Positions 33,941 to 43,617 are shown, counted from the stretch's first letter. The stretch is 64,000 bases of DNA from Phenylobacterium sp. LH3H17 (GCF_024298925.1 NZ_CP101283.1:3601001-3665000); one strand, 5' to 3'. Made by a program: numbers and translations. The notes: a model not told the origin generated them from the letters alone.

Positions 33941-35728
33941 TCAGGCCGTCCCCTCGGTCACCGCGTGGAGGCGGGCATAGGTCCCGCCCTTCTTCACCAG
34001 TTCGGCGTGGCGGCCCTCCTCGACGATGCGGCCCTCCTCGAACACCAGGATCCGGTCGGCCCCGCGGATGGTCGAGAGCCGGTGGGCGATGACGATAGTG
34101 GTGCGGCCCACCATCAGCTCCTCCATGGCCGCCTGGACCTGGCGCTCGGTCTCCACGTCCAGGGACGAGGTCGCCTCGTCCAGCACCAGGATCGGGGCGT
34201 CGGCCAGGAAGGCCCGCGCGATGGCCACGCGCTGGCGCTCCCCGCCCGACAGCTTCACCCCGCGCTCGCCCACCAGCGTGTGGTAGGCCAGCGGCAGCTT
34301 GGCGATGAAGTCGTGGGCGCGGGCCCGCTTGGCGGCGAGCGCGATCTCATCGTCCGTCGCCTCGGGCCGGGCGTAGCTGATGTTCTCGGCGATGGTCCGG
34401 TGGAACAGGGCCGGATCCTGAGGCACCACCGCGATCGCCCGGCGCAGACCGCCCTGGTTCACCGTGGCGATGTCCTGGCCGTCGATCAGGATGCGGCCGT
34501 CCTGCAGGTCGTAGAGCCGCTGGATCAGCTTGACGAAAGTCGACTTGCCGGCCCCGGTCGGACCCACCAGGGCCACTCTCTCGCCGGGCGCGATGCGCAG
34601 GGTGAAGTCGCGATAGAGCGGCTCCTCCGCCGACTTGTAGCGGAAGGTGATCCTGTCGAAGACGATCTCGCCCAGCTCGCCCCCGAAGGCCGGGGCGTTC
34701 GCGACGTCCAGCACCTGGGGCGGGGTCTGGGCGTAGCGGGCCACGTCCTCCACATCGTCGAGGCCCTTCTGCATCATGCGGATGTTCTCGCCGATATTGC
34801 GCAGATAGCCGCTCATCAGCATGAACGAGGTGATCGCGAAGGCCACGTCGCCGGCGGTGGCCTCGCCCCGCGCCCACAGGCGCAGCAGCAGGCCGGTCAG
34901 CCCCGCCTGCAGCACCACCAGCAGCAGGTTGTGCCACAGCCAGACATTGATGAACCGGGTCCAGGTGGTGAGGGTGAGCCGCCGCCAGAGCGCGGTGATG
35001 CCGCCGATCCTCTCCTCCTCCCGGTGCTCGGCCCCAAAGGACTTCACGGTCGGGTTGGATGAGATGGAGTCTGCGAGCGCCCCGCCGATGCGGCTGTCGA
35101 GGGCCACCGACTTGAGGTTGGCCGGCCGCACATACGTGGCGGTCAGGATCAGGTTGGAGGCGACATAGATCACCACCACCGCAAGGGAGAACAGGCCGAC
35201 GCTGGGCCAACGGGCGATCATCACCCCCGAGAGGCCGAAGAGGACCAGCATGGCGGGGCCCAGCCACAGGACCACCGAGTCCGAGACCATGTCGTAGCCC
35301 CACATGGCGCGGCTCAATCGCCGCACCGTGGAGCCGGCGAAGGTGTCGGCGTGCCAGTCGGACGAGAACGACTGCACCCGCTTGAAGCCCTCGTCGGTCA
35401 TCTCCTTCATGTTGGCCGCCGCCAGCGGGTTCCAGAACCGGAAGCTGATGTTGCGGATGATGGCGAAGGCCAGGTAGACGCCCACGAAGATCGCCCAGGC
35501 GTTCCAGGCGAGCTCGGCCCGAGAAGGACCGGCCGCCACGGCGTCGACCAGCTCCCCCGCCGCCCAGGGCAGGGCCAGGTCGAAGCCGACCGAGGCCAGG
35601 GTCAGCACCACGCAGGCGGTCAGCAACACCGGCCGCCGCAGCCAGAACCGGGCGATGAAGCCCAGCACCTGGCCGTTGGAAAGGACCCGCTGCGGCTGGT
35701 CGTCGGTGTCTTCGTAGTGCTCGGTCAC
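33941..35728 (-). CDS. Half-ABC exporter, second of a tandem pair
   Basis: A 595-aa type IV ABC exporter half. A six-helix membrane domain (about 25-330) is followed by an ATPase domain with Walker [10 protein letters not shown], signature [10 protein letters not shown], Walker [13 protein letters not shown] and switch AHRLST, all intact. The start is GTG at 35728, overlapping the stop of the upstream ABC gene (GTGA). Its ATPase domain is nearly identical to that of its neighbour while the membrane domain is much more divergent. The two probably form a heterodimer exporting a lipid, peptide or drug; the substrate is unknown. Confidence 0.92.
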   Translation of the reverse strand: MTEHYEDTDDQPQRVLSNGQVLGFIARFWLRRPVLLTACVVLTLASVGFDLALPWAAGELVDAVAAGPSRAELAWNAWAIFVGVYLAFAIIRNISFRFWNPLAAANMKEMTDEGFKRVQSFSSDWHADTFAGSTVRRLSRAMWGYDMVSDSVVLWLGPAMLVLFGLSGVMIARWPSVGLFSLAVVVIYVASNLILTATYVRPANLKSVALDSRIGGALADSISSNPTVKSFGAEHREEERIGGITALWRRLTLTTWTRFINVWLWHNLLLVVLQAGLTGLLLRLWARGEATAGDVAFAITSFMLMSGYLRNIGENIRMMQKGLDDVEDVARYAQTPPQVLDVANAPAFGGELGEIVFDRITFRYKSAEEPLYRDFTLRIAPGERVALVGPTGAGKSTFVKLIQRLYDLQDGRILIDGQDIATVNQGGLRRAIAVVPQDPALFHRTIAENISYARPEATDDEIALAAKRARAHDFIAKLPLAYHTLVGERGVKLSGGERQRVAIARAFLADAPILVLDEATSSLDVETERQVQAAMEELMVGRTTIVIAHRLSTIRGADRILVFEEGRIVEEGRHAELVKKGGTYARLHAVTEGTA

Positions 35729-37518
35729 AGATGGGTCCCTTCGGTCACGGCGTGCAGCCGCGCATAGGCCCCGCCCCGGTCGATCAGTTCGGCGTGGCGG
35801 CCTTCTTCGACAATGCGACCCTGGTCGAACACCAGGATCCGGTCGGCTCCGCGGATGGTCGACAACCGGTGGGCGATGACCACCGTGGTGCGGCCCACCA
35901 TGAGCTCCTCCATGGCCGCCTGCACCTGGCGCTCGGTCTCCACGTCCAGCGAGGATGTGGCCTCGTCCAGCACCAGGATGGGCGCGTCGGCCAGGAAGGC
36001 CCGGGCGATCGCCACGCGCTGGCGCTCCCCGCCCGACAGCTTCACCCCCCGCTCGCCCACCGGGGTCTCGTAGCCTTTCGGCAGGCGGGCGATGAACTCG
36101 TGGGCGCGGGCCCGCTTGGCGGCCAGCACGACCTCCTCGTGGGTAGCGTCCGGCCGGGCGTAGCCGATGTTCTCGGCGATCGAGCGGTGGAACAGGGCCG
36201 GATCCTGCGGCACCACGGCGATGGCGCGCCGCAGGGAGCCCTGGCTGACCTTGGAGATGTCCTGGCCGTCGATCAGGATTCGCCCGCCCTGCAGGTCGTA
36301 AAGCCGCTGGATCAGCTTGACGAAGGTCGACTTGCCGGCCCCCGTCGGACCCACCAGGGCCACGCGCTCGCCGGGCGCCACCACCAGGGTGAAGCCGTCA
36401 TAGAGCGGGCGTGGCTGGTTGGCGTAGCCGAAGGTGACGCGGTCGAAGACCACCTCGCCCAGCTCGCCGCGGAAGGTCATGGCGTCGGGTGCGTCGGCCA
36501 GCTGCGGCTCGGTGACCGCGTAGGTGGCCACGTCCAGGATGTCGTCCAGGCCCTTCTGCAGCATGCGGGTGATCTCGCTGAAGTTCCGCATGTAGCCGGC
36601 CATGACGATGAACGAGGTGATGGCGAAGGCCACGTCCCCCGGGGTGGCGTTCCCCTTGGCCCAGGCGTCGACCAGGAAGGCCGTCAGCCCCGCCTGCAGC
36701 ACGATCAGGAACAGGTTCTGGCCCAGGCCCACATTGTTGAACCGGTCCCAGGTCTTGTTCACCGCCGCGCGCCAGGCCTCGACCGTGCGGCCGAAGCGGG
36801 CCTCCTCGCGGTCCTCGGCCCCGAAGCTCTTGACCACCGGATTGGCGCCCACGGCGTCGGCCAGGGTTGCGCCGATCTTGGAGTCGAGCGCCGTGGAGAC
36901 CAAGTTCACCGGCCGGATGTAGTGCACCGACATCAGGATGTTGTAGGCCCCGAAGGCCAGCACCATCACCGCCACGAACGCCCCTGCCCAGGGCCATTGC
37001 AGCCCCAGCGAGATCGCCAGCCCGCCCAGCACGATCAGGGTCGGGAACAGCATCATCAGCAGGGCGTCCGAGGCGCTGTCATAGCCCCACATGGCCCGGC
37101 TGACCCGGCGCACCGTGGCGCCGGCGAAGTTCGAGGCATGCCAGTCGGCTGAGAAGGCCTGCACCCGCTTGAAGCCGTCATTGACGATCCGCGCCATGAT
37201 CCGCGCATAGAAGCCGTTGGCCGCGCGGAACAGCGACGAGCGCATCAGATAGAACATCAGATAGAGGCCCGAGAGGCTCGCCCAGGCGGCCCAGGCGGCG
37301 TCCGTCACCTTCTCCGGCGCGGAGACGGCGTTGATCAGCGCCCGAGTGGCCCATGGTATCGCCAGGTCGGCGGCGGTGGCCGCCAGCATGAAGCCGACGA
37401 TCAGGGCGAACTTGCCGGGCTCCGCCAGCCAGTGGCGCACGATGAAGCCCAGCACCTGGGTGTTGGTCAGGACTCTGGGACGGTTGGCGTCCTCATCGTC
37501 GTCGAGAAAATCGGTCAT
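35725..37518 (-). CDS. Half-ABC exporter, first of a tandem pair
   Basis: A 597-aa type IV ABC exporter half with an acidic N-terminus ([14 protein letters not shown]), six membrane helices (about 25-330) and a complete ATPase domain: [31 protein letters not shown] and AHRLST. Both members of the pair keep a canonical catalytic Glu, so neither site is obviously degenerate. An upstream open frame to 37761 lacks support; the ATG at 37518 aligns with the start of the partner protein. It overlaps the second half-transporter by 4 nt. Confidence 0.92.
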   Translation of the reverse strand: MTDFLDDDEDANRPRVLTNTQVLGFIVRHWLAEPGKFALIVGFMLAATAADLAIPWATRALINAVSAPEKVTDAAWAAWASLSGLYLMFYLMRSSLFRAANGFYARIMARIVNDGFKRVQAFSADWHASNFAGATVRRVSRAMWGYDSASDALLMMLFPTLIVLGGLAISLGLQWPWAGAFVAVMVLAFGAYNILMSVHYIRPVNLVSTALDSKIGATLADAVGANPVVKSFGAEDREEARFGRTVEAWRAAVNKTWDRFNNVGLGQNLFLIVLQAGLTAFLVDAWAKGNATPGDVAFAITSFIVMAGYMRNFSEITRMLQKGLDDILDVATYAVTEPQLADAPDAMTFRGELGEVVFDRVTFGYANQPRPLYDGFTLVVAPGERVALVGPTGAGKSTFVKLIQRLYDLQGGRILIDGQDISKVSQGSLRRAIAVVPQDPALFHRSIAENIGYARPDATHEEVVLAAKRARAHEFIARLPKGYETPVGERGVKLSGGERQRVAIARAFLADAPILVLDEATSSLDVETERQVQAAMEELMVGRTTVVIAHRLSTIRGADRILVFDQGRIVEEGRHAELIDRGGAYARLHAVTEGTHL

Positions 37519-37627
37519 GACGCACTTCTGAGATTCCCGGCCGGGCCGGGGTGAAATTGAAGGTCCGAGGCTGGACGCCGGGACCCGTGGGGGAGCACGG
37601 ATCCCGGCGCCGCCTTGCCGCGCCCCG

Positions 37628-38443
37628 CTACGCAGCGGGTCGGCGGGCCTCGAAGTTGAGTATTCGGCTGGACCGGCCAGGACGCCGCCCGGCCTGGTGG
37701 TCGGCGCCCACGGAAATGTCCGTGAAGCCCGCGGCCGCCAGGGCAAGCTGGAATTCCGCAAGCCCCCAGATGCGGAAGGCCATCACTTCCAGCTCCGACT
37801 CCACCAGCCGCCCGTTCCGCCAGCGTTCGTAGCGGTCGTGGGTGACGCGCCGCTGACGGACCAGGTCGATCTCCACCGCCCGGCCCTCGATCCGCAGCAT
37901 GTCGCCGTTGGCGGCGGTCCATGTGCGGACGTCGGGCCTCTCGTTGGTCAGGTAGCCCATCGGCAGCAGGTCGATGAGCAGCCGGCCGCCGGGCGCCAGG
38001 TGGTCGTGGAACCGTTTCAGCACGGCCAGGCCCTCGGCGAAGTCGTCGATGAGGGTGAAGGTCCCGACCGGCACGAGGATCGCGGCGAAGGCGTGGTCGT
38101 AGGCGAAGTCCTGGAAGCGGGCCTGCCGCAGGTCGGCCGGGAGGCCGCGCGCCGCGCAGTGGCGGCGGCAGCTCTCCAGCATGTCCGGCGACTGGTCGAA
38201 GCCCTTCACCTCCAGGCCCGCCTCGAGCAGCGGGACCAGCAGGCGTCCGGTTCCGACCGCGGCCTCCAGGATCGGCCCCTGCGTCCCGACCAGCCGGTCG
38301 AGATAGAAGGGCACGTCGGGCAGGGAGCCGGGCGGCTTGTCCAGGTCGTAGATCTCCGTGCACATCGCCCCGTAGCGGTTGGGAACGGGGGCGTTGGGCC
38401 AAGATGCGATGGGAGTGGCCGAGATGGGTTCGGTGATAGGCAT
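37628..38443 (-). CDS. Class I SAM-dependent methyltransferase
   Basis: A 271-aa methyltransferase with SAM motif I PILEAAVGTGRLLVPLLEAG (about residue 58), VKGFDQSPDMLESC (acidic motif II) and the post-motif FAAILVPVGTFTLIDDF, typical of the ubiquinone/malonyl methyltransferase-like fold. GGRLLIDLLPMGYLT follows. The substrate is unknown. The ATG at 38443 is preferred over the one at 38476. It lies 109 nt upstream of the tandem ABC genes and may be part of their operon. Confidence 0.82.
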   Translation of the reverse strand: MPITEPISATPIASWPNAPVPNRYGAMCTEIYDLDKPPGSLPDVPFYLDRLVGTQGPILEAAVGTGRLLVPLLEAGLEVKGFDQSPDMLESCRRHCAARGLPADLRQARFQDFAYDHAFAAILVPVGTFTLIDDFAEGLAVLKRFHDHLAPGGRLLIDLLPMGYLTNERPDVRTWTAANGDMLRIEGRAVEIDLVRQRRVTHDRYERWRNGRLVESELEVMAFRIWGLAEFQLALAAAGFTDISVGADHQAGRRPGRSSRILNFEARRPAA

Positions 38444-38844
38444 GTCGTCTCTTGAGTCGGACGGACTCCGCGCCAAATCCGGGCCGGGGAATCCGTGGAA
38501 TCGAGGAGCGCCGGCGAACGCGTTTGGCTACGCGCGGAAGGCTGGCGATGCGGTGCAGAGCGGCCCCCGCTGGGGGCCCGGTCGCGAGTTAATCGCGGTT
38601 CCGCTTAAGGGCGGACACAGCGACGAACGGCGTCTGCGGGCGATGATTGAATGCTGTCACGCTGATCACCTCCCTGTTTCAGGCGCTGCGGGGCTGGACG
38701 ACGACGCAGACCCTGCGCGCCTCGATTCCCGCTGTCAATCCGACCGACCCGCGTTATTTGGCGTCGCGATCAGGTCGCTGGACCGCGTGGCCGGACTGCA
38801 ACAGCGGCTGGAAGGCCGTCGAGGTTCTGCTAGAGGCTGAACCC
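38444..38844. other. 401-nt intergenic region with two hairpins, no gene seen
   Basis: This region separates the divergent methyltransferase and ubiA genes. I find no convincing gene on either strand. It contains a strong hairpin GGCCCCC-gct-GGGGGCC (38562-38578) and, five bases later, CGCGA-gttaa-TCGCG (38583-38597). The 66-codon in-frame extension of ubiA through its second half is not family-like. It may hold promoters and a small structured RNA; no tRNA-like features are present. Confidence 0.5.
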
Positions 38845-39774
38845 ATGGCCGCCCCCCTTCCCGACGCCGCGCCCAGCAACTGGGTCGACCGCCACGCGCC
38901 GCCCGGCCTGCAGCCGTGGCTGAAGCTGGGGCGCTTCGACCGCCCCGCGGGGATCTGGCTGTTGATGCTGCCGGGCTGGCAGGGGGCGGCACTGGCCGGC
39001 GCCCAGGCCGGCCAATGGCCCGATCCCTGGCTGCTGCTGAAGATCCTGGCGGGTGCGGCCCTGATGCGGGCGGCGGGCTGCGCCTATAACGATATCGTCG
39101 ACCGCGACATCGACGCCAAGGTGGCGCGCACCGCCGGCCGGCCGATCCCGTCGGGCCAGATTTCGGTGAAGCAGGCATGGGCCTTCCTGGCGGCCTGCAG
39201 CCTGGTCTCCCTGGCCATCCTGCTGACCCTGCCGCCGCTCGCCATCGCGCTGGGCGTCGGGTCCCTGGCCCTGGTGGCGGCCTACCCGTTCATGAAGCGG
39301 ATCACCTGGTGGCCACAGGCCTGGCTGGGCCTGACCTTCAACTGGGGGGCCCTGCTGGGCTACGCCGCTGCGACCGGGACGCTGGGCTGGCCCGCCGCCC
39401 TGCTCTACGCCTCCGGGGTGTTCTGGACCCTGGGCTACGACACGATCTACGCGGTGCAGGACCTGGAGGACGACGCCCTGGCGGGGGTGAAGTCCTCAGC
39501 CCTGCGGCTGGGCGGCGCCGCGCCCAAGGCGGTGCTCGGCTTCTATGTGGCGAGTTTCACCCTCGCGCTCGCGGCGGGCTGGATGGCGGGTCTCGGCCCC
39601 CTCGCCCTGCCGCCGCTGGCGCTCTACGGCATGCACCTGTCGCGCCAGGCCGCCCGGCTGGACGTGGCCGATCCGGGACTGGCCCTGGCGCTGTTCAAGT
39701 CCAACAGCCTGGCGGGGCTGCTGCTGTTCCTGGCCCTTGTCGCCGGGATGTGGCGGGGGCCGCTCGGCCTCTAG
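38845..39774 (+). CDS. ubiA: 4-hydroxybenzoate polyprenyltransferase
   Basis: A 309-aa UbiA prenyltransferase with about nine transmembrane helices that attaches the polyprenyl chain to 4-hydroxybenzoate in ubiquinone synthesis. The first Asp-rich motif is AYNDIVDRDIDAKVARTAGRP and the second is YDTIYAVQDLEDD, both complete for Mg-diphosphate binding. LGRFDRPAGIWLLMLPG precedes helix 1. The ATG at 38845 with GAGG eight bases upstream begins MAAPLPDAAPSNW. The gene is followed by repeat copy B and the convergent MerR gene. Confidence 0.95.
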   Translation: MAAPLPDAAPSNWVDRHAPPGLQPWLKLGRFDRPAGIWLLMLPGWQGAALAGAQAGQWPDPWLLLKILAGAALMRAAGCAYNDIVDRDIDAKVARTAGRPIPSGQISVKQAWAFLAACSLVSLAILLTLPPLAIALGVGSLALVAAYPFMKRITWWPQAWLGLTFNWGALLGYAAATGTLGWPAALLYASGVFWTLGYDTIYAVQDLEDDALAGVKSSALRLGGAAPKAVLGFYVASFTLALAAGWMAGLGPLALPPLALYGMHLSRQAARLDVADPGLALALFKSNSLAGLLLFLALVAGMWRGPLGL

Positions 39775-39787
39775 GCGACATCGACAA

Positions 39788-39932
39788 GATGCTCCCCCTC
39801 TGGGGGAGCTGTCGGCAAAGCCGACTGAGGGGGACTTTGACTCATCCCGCCGCGGATGAAGCCCCCTCCGTCTCGCCGCCAAGAGGCGACGAACCACCTC
39901 CCCCAAACCGCGCTCCGCGCTGGGGGAGGATC
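39788..39932. repeat. Palindromic intergenic repeat, copy B
   Basis: Same composite element as at 3696-3840, in the opposite orientation. The reverse complement of module Y occupies 39788-39843 and that of module X 39861-39932. It fills the gap between the convergent ubiA and merR stops. Hairpin sequences are conserved with compensating differences (for example GTCGGC-aaa-GCCGAC). Confidence 0.85.
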
Positions 39933-39942
39933 TGGAACACCG

Positions 39943-40359
39943 TTAGGCGACCTGGCGGTCGCCGTGCTGCTCGGCCAGGCGCTGCTCCATCCGGGCGCTG
40001 GCGCGGCGGAGTTCGTCGATGGCGTCGTCGATCTCCTGACGCTGACGCTCGAAGGCCACGATCCGCTCGCGGAATTTGCGCAGGGCGAGCGCGTTCTGGG
40101 CGACCTCCCCGTCCCCCTGGCCGTAGAGGCTGAGGATGTCGCGGATCTCGGCCAGGGACAGGCCGACGCGCTTGCCGTTGAGGATGATCTGCAGGCGGGC
40201 GCGGTCGCGGTAGGAATAGACCCGCGCCATGCCCTGGCGGGCGGGGGCGAGCAGGCCCTGGTCCTCGTAGTACCGCAGCGCGCGCGCGGTGGCGCCGAAC
40301 TCTCGGCAGAGCTGGGTGATGGTGAAGCTCATCGCCGGGCGGCGAAGCTTGGCGGTCAT
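39943..40359 (-). CDS. MerR family regulator
   Basis: A 138-aa regulator with an N-terminal winged helix (TITQLCREFGATARALRYYEDQGLL), the second basic region SYRDRARLQIIL and a C-terminal coiled coil of about 50 residues. No metal-binding cysteine cluster is seen. It resembles MerR regulators of acyl-CoA or branched-chain catabolism (LiuR-like) more than metal sensors, but that is a guess. GGAGG five bases before the ATG at 40359. It is divergent from two SDR genes, with a palindromic site at 40419-40434. Confidence 0.88.
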   Translation of the reverse strand: MTAKLRRPAMSFTITQLCREFGATARALRYYEDQGLLAPARQGMARVYSYRDRARLQIILNGKRVGLSLAEIRDILSLYGQGDGEVAQNALALRKFRERIVAFERQRQEIDDAIDELRRASARMEQRLAEQHGDRQVA

Positions 40360-40418
40360 TCTGTCCTCCCTGGGATCGCGGGCCGTACCGCCCGTCGAGA
40401 TCGAAGCTTGCCCTTCCC

Positions 40419-40434
40419 TTTACGTGAACGTCAA
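40419..40434. promoter_or_regulatory. MerR-type palindrome
   Basis: TTTACGTGAACGTCAA is an almost perfect palindrome (ACGT-ga-ACGT core) midway between the divergent merR and SDR genes. A half-site-like TTACGTCAA follows at about 40439-40447. The form resembles reported LiuR-type operators. It probably controls the SDR pair and merR itself. Confidence 0.55.
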
Positions 40435-40525
40435 TCAGTTACGTCAACTTCCGGACCTGCCGTTGGGTCACGCTTGTCGGCCTTTTCAGCACGGGGGAGG
40501 ATCGCGCAAACGGGAGGCCAAACGC

Positions 40526-41257
40526 ATGAGCGACCTCGATTTTGGCGGCAAGACGGCGCTGGTCGTCGGCGGCTCCAGCGGCATAGGCAACGGGATCGCC
40601 CACGGGTTCCGCAAGCGGGGCGCCAAGGTCCACGTCTGGGGCACCCGGGCGCGGGCCGCCGACTATGACCCGGCGGACGGCTCGGACCTGGCCGGCCTGG
40701 CCTACGCCAAGGTCGATGTGGGAAACCGTGCGGAGATCGAGGCCGCCGCCCCCATCGCCCCGTTGGACATCCTCGTCCTCTGCCAGGGCACGGTGGTCTA
40801 CAAGCGCGGCGAGTTCGGGCCGGAGGGCTGGGACAGGGTCATGGCGGTCAACCTCGATAGCCTGATGGCCTGCGCCATGAAGTTCCATGACGCCCTTAGC
40901 CAGGCGCGCGGCTCCATCATCATCGTCAGCTCTGTCTCGGGCTACCAGGCCAACCGCGGCAACCCGGCCTACGCTGCCTCCAAGGCCGGGGCCGTCAGCC
41001 TGACCAAGACGCTCGGCCAGGCCTGGGCCGGCGACGGCATCCGGGTGAACGGCCTGGCGCCCGGCTTGGTCGCCACCAAGCTGACCAAGGTCACCACCGA
41101 GCATCCCGACCGCCTGCGCGGCGCGCTGGCCCGCATCCCGGCCGGCCGTATGGGCGAGCCGTCGGACATGGCGGGCGCGGCCCTGTTCCTGGCCTCGCCG
41201 CTCGCCGGCTACGTGGTCGGCCAGACCCTGATCGTCGACGGGGGGCTCAGCCTGTGA
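40526..41257 (+). CDS. Short-chain dehydrogenase/reductase 1
   Basis: A 243-aa Rossmann-fold oxidoreductase with the NAD(P)-binding motif [11 protein letters not shown] (TGxxxGIG class), the catalytic tetrad region with SSVSGYQ and YAASK (Tyr-x-x-x-Lys), and PGLVATKLT. The NNAG motif is replaced by LCQGTVV, which is unusual. GGGAGG lies eight bases before the ATG at 40526. It overlaps the next SDR gene by 4 nt (GTGA). Substrate unknown; the operon context suggests successive redox steps on a related compound. Confidence 0.9.
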   Translation: MSDLDFGGKTALVVGGSSGIGNGIAHGFRKRGAKVHVWGTRARAADYDPADGSDLAGLAYAKVDVGNRAEIEAAAPIAPLDILVLCQGTVVYKRGEFGPEGWDRVMAVNLDSLMACAMKFHDALSQARGSIIIVSSVSGYQANRGNPAYAASKAGAVSLTKTLGQAWAGDGIRVNGLAPGLVATKLTKVTTEHPDRLRGALARIPAGRMGEPSDMAGAALFLASPLAGYVVGQTLIVDGGLSL

Positions 41258-42024
41258 GCGCGCCCGGACGTTCGCTAAAGGGCTCCCGCGTCCTGGTCAC
41301 CGGGGCGGCCAGCGGCATGGGCCTGGCCACCGCCCGGATCTTCGCCCAGGAGGGCGCGGAGGTGGCGCTCACCGACTACACCGCGGCCTCGGCCGAGGCC
41401 GCCGCCAGCGCCCTGGCCGACGAGGGGCTCAGCGTCCATCCGTGGAAACTGGACGTGTCCGACGCCGCCGAGATCATCGCCGTGGTCGAGGAGATCGCCC
41501 AGCGTCTCGGCGGCCTGGACGTGGTGGTCAACAACGCCGGGGTGTCCGCCTTCTCGGCCATCGACAGCGACGACTACGAGGCCGTCTGGGCCCGGTCGCT
41601 CTCGATCCTGCTCACCGCCCACCAGCGGGTGGTGCGCGCGGCCCTGCCGCACCTTCGCGCCTCGGCCGCGCCGCGCATCGTCAATATCGCCTCCACCGAG
41701 GCCTTGGGCGCCACCGCCCGCGACAGCCCCTATGCCGCGGCCAAGGCCGGGGTGGTGGGCCTGACCCGGGCGCTGGCCGTGGAGCTCGGGCGCGAGGGGA
41801 TCACGGTCAACTGCGTCTGCCCCGGTCCCATCCGCACCGGCATGACCGCCGCAATCCCCGACGAGGCCAAGGAGACCTTCGCCAGGCGCCGCACGGCCAT
41901 GGGCCGCTACGGCGAGCCGGAGGAAGTGGCCCACGTCACCGTCAGCCTCTGCCTGCCGGCGGCCTCCTACATCACCGGCGCGGTGATCCCGGTGGACGGG
42001 GGGCTGACGGCCCGCAACGCCTAG
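41254..42024 (+). CDS. Short-chain dehydrogenase/reductase 2
   Basis: A 256-aa SDR with the classical set: [10 protein letters not shown] for NAD(P) binding, NNAGVS, Ser in NIASTEALG and YAAAK (active-site Tyr and Lys), plus CPGPIRTGM. The start is GTG at 41254, overlapping the upstream SDR stop (GTGA). It belongs with the preceding SDR to a unit controlled by the divergent MerR protein. The 43 nt after it hold an operator for the following TetR gene. Confidence 0.92.
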   Translation: MSAPGRSLKGSRVLVTGAASGMGLATARIFAQEGAEVALTDYTAASAEAAASALADEGLSVHPWKLDVSDAAEIIAVVEEIAQRLGGLDVVVNNAGVSAFSAIDSDDYEAVWARSLSILLTAHQRVVRAALPHLRASAAPRIVNIASTEALGATARDSPYAAAKAGVVGLTRALAVELGREGITVNCVCPGPIRTGMTAAIPDEAKETFARRRTAMGRYGEPEEVAHVTVSLCLPAASYITGAVIPVDGGLTARNA

Positions 42025-42040
42025 GCCCAGCCTTGACGAA

Positions 42041-42069
42041 ATGGCTTGTACGTCATACAAATAAGCCAT
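42041..42069. promoter_or_regulatory. Nested inverted repeat at the tetR start
   Basis: Two nested inverted repeats, ATGGCTT/AAGCCAT (42041-42047 and 42063-42069) and TTGTA/TACAA (42046-42050 and 42056-42060), run into the start codon of the tetR gene. The position suggests autorepression by the TetR protein. Confidence 0.55.
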
Positions 42070-42685
42070 GCTGAACGTCCTTTCCCTGGCCGAGAAACGG
42101 GCCATGCGCGAGCCTGGAAAGCGCATGCGCTCGCGGTTGCTCGACGCGGCGGTGGAGCTGTTCAAGGCGAAGGGTCTTGCCGGGGTGTCGGTGGCCGAGA
42201 TCGCCGCGGCGGCCGGAGCCTTCCCCAGCCAGGTCACCTATTATTTCCGGACCAAGGAGGCCCTGTTCGTGGAGGCCGCCTGCCGCGAGGTGCTCTATGT
42301 GGCGCGCCAGGCCGAGACCGCCGCGGCGTCCGCCGTCACCGGTTCCGACTACAACCGCAGCCTGGTGGAGACTGTGATCGGATCGCCCGGCCTGGCCCTC
42401 TTCGTGGACGCCCTGTCCCTCACCCGGCGGCGGCAGGACCTCGCCCCGTTGATCGAGCGGACCTTCGATCGCCTGCACGGCCAGGGCGACCGCGCCTTCG
42501 CGGAGGTGCGCCAGCGGCGCGGCTGGTCGGGCCGGGACGACCCGGCGACCACCGCGCGGCGCTTCTGGACCCTGGCCCTGGGCGTGGCCCTGCGCGACGG
42601 CGCCACCGAGGTCACGGGCTCGGCCGCGGTTGACGAGATGCTGGCCATGCTGGGCCACGCCCGCATCGCTGGGGGACACGCCTGA
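42068..42685 (+). CDS. TetR family regulator
   Basis: A 205-aa regulator with a helix-turn-helix at about 20-68 (GVSVAEIAAAAGAFPSQVTYYF) and a C-terminal ligand domain. The stop and the desaturase start share one base (TGATG), so it is translationally coupled to a lipid desaturase. This suggests that it senses membrane fatty acids or acyl-CoA, as FadR/DesT-like TetR proteins do. It overlaps an inverted-repeat operator at its start, fitting autorepression. Confidence 0.88.
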   Translation: MLNVLSLAEKRAMREPGKRMRSRLLDAAVELFKAKGLAGVSVAEIAAAAGAFPSQVTYYFRTKEALFVEAACREVLYVARQAETAAASAVTGSDYNRSLVETVIGSPGLALFVDALSLTRRRQDLAPLIERTFDRLHGQGDRAFAEVRQRRGWSGRDDPATTARRFWTLALGVALRDGATEVTGSAAVDEMLAMLGHARIAGGHA

Positions 42686-43617
42686 TGGCCGCCGCCGCCC
42701 GCCTGGACCCCAAGGACTTCTTCACCCCCGAAGAGTGGGCGCCCATGTCGCGCCGCTCGTCGTGGAAGGGGCTGGCCATGATCGCCCACGCCTGGGCGAC
42801 CATCGTCGCGGCCGGCGCCATGGTCGTGGTCTGGCCCTTCACCCTGCCCCTGGCGGTGATGATCATCGGCGCGCGGCAACTGGGCCTTGCGATCCTGATG
42901 CACGACGCCGCCCACGGCGCCCTGCACAAGAACCTCAAATTCAATGACTGGCTCAGCGAGTGGCTCACCGGCGGCGGGGTGCGCACCTACCGCCCCTATC
43001 ACCTGACCCACCACCGCTTCGCCCAGCAGACCGAAGACCCCGACCTGACCCTGTCTGCGCCCTTCCCGATCACGCGGCTGTCCCTGCGGCGCAAGATCGT
43101 GCGCGACCTCACCGGCCAGACCTTCTTCAAGGCGCGGTTCGGCGGCTTCGTGAAGAAGCTCAAGGCCCGCAAGTCCGGCGAACCCCTGCTGCCGATCCTC
43201 GGCGCCGAGCTCAAGCGCCACCGCCGTTGGCTGATCGGCGGCGCCGTCGTGACCGCGGTGGCCGCGCCCTTCGGCCTGTGGTGGGTCTGGCCGGTGCTGT
43301 GGGTCCTGCCCCAGGCCACCTGGTATCCGCTGGTCACCCGCCTGCGGAACATCGCCGAGCACGCCTGCATCGACGAGAACGAGCCCGACCCCATGCGCCA
43401 GGCCCGCACCACCAAGGCCAGCCTGATCGAGCGTCTGCTGATCGCGCCCTACTATGTGAACTACCACTGCGAACATCACATGTTCATGCACCTGCCCTGC
43501 TACAGCCTGCCCCGCGCGCACAAGCTCCTGGCGCGCAAGGGCGTGACGCAGCGGATGCTGGTCGAGCCGGGCGGCTATCTGAAGGTGCTCAGCCTGGCGT
43601 CGAGCAAGCCGGCCTAG
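42685..43617 (+). CDS. Membrane fatty-acid desaturase family protein
   Basis: A 310-aa membrane di-iron enzyme with the three His boxes of the family: HDAAH, HLTHHR and HCEHH, and hydrophobic pairs around 35-75 and 170-200. It introduces a double bond or hydroxyl into acyl chains or related lipids; sphingolipid, fatty-acid and carotenoid enzymes share this profile, so the substrate is open. It is translated by coupling from the tetR gene, and expression probably responds to membrane state. Confidence 0.9.
   Translation: MAAAARLDPKDFFTPEEWAPMSRRSSWKGLAMIAHAWATIVAAGAMVVVWPFTLPLAVMIIGARQLGLAILMHDAAHGALHKNLKFNDWLSEWLTGGGVRTYRPYHLTHHRFAQQTEDPDLTLSAPFPITRLSLRRKIVRDLTGQTFFKARFGGFVKKLKARKSGEPLLPILGAELKRHRRWLIGGAVVTAVAAPFGLWWVWPVLWVLPQATWYPLVTRLRNIAEHACIDENEPDPMRQARTTKASLIERLLIAPYYVNYHCEHHMFMHLPCYSLPRAHKLLARKGVTQRMLVEPGGYLKVLSLASSKPA

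Noticed and set aside
38562..38597. tRNA or known riboswitch in the region before ubiA
   Set aside because: No acceptor/T-loop signature and no known riboswitch core; only two simple hairpins.
38647..38844. 66-codon extension of UbiA
   Set aside because: Not family-like; GAGG and the ATG at 38845 give the expected N-terminus.
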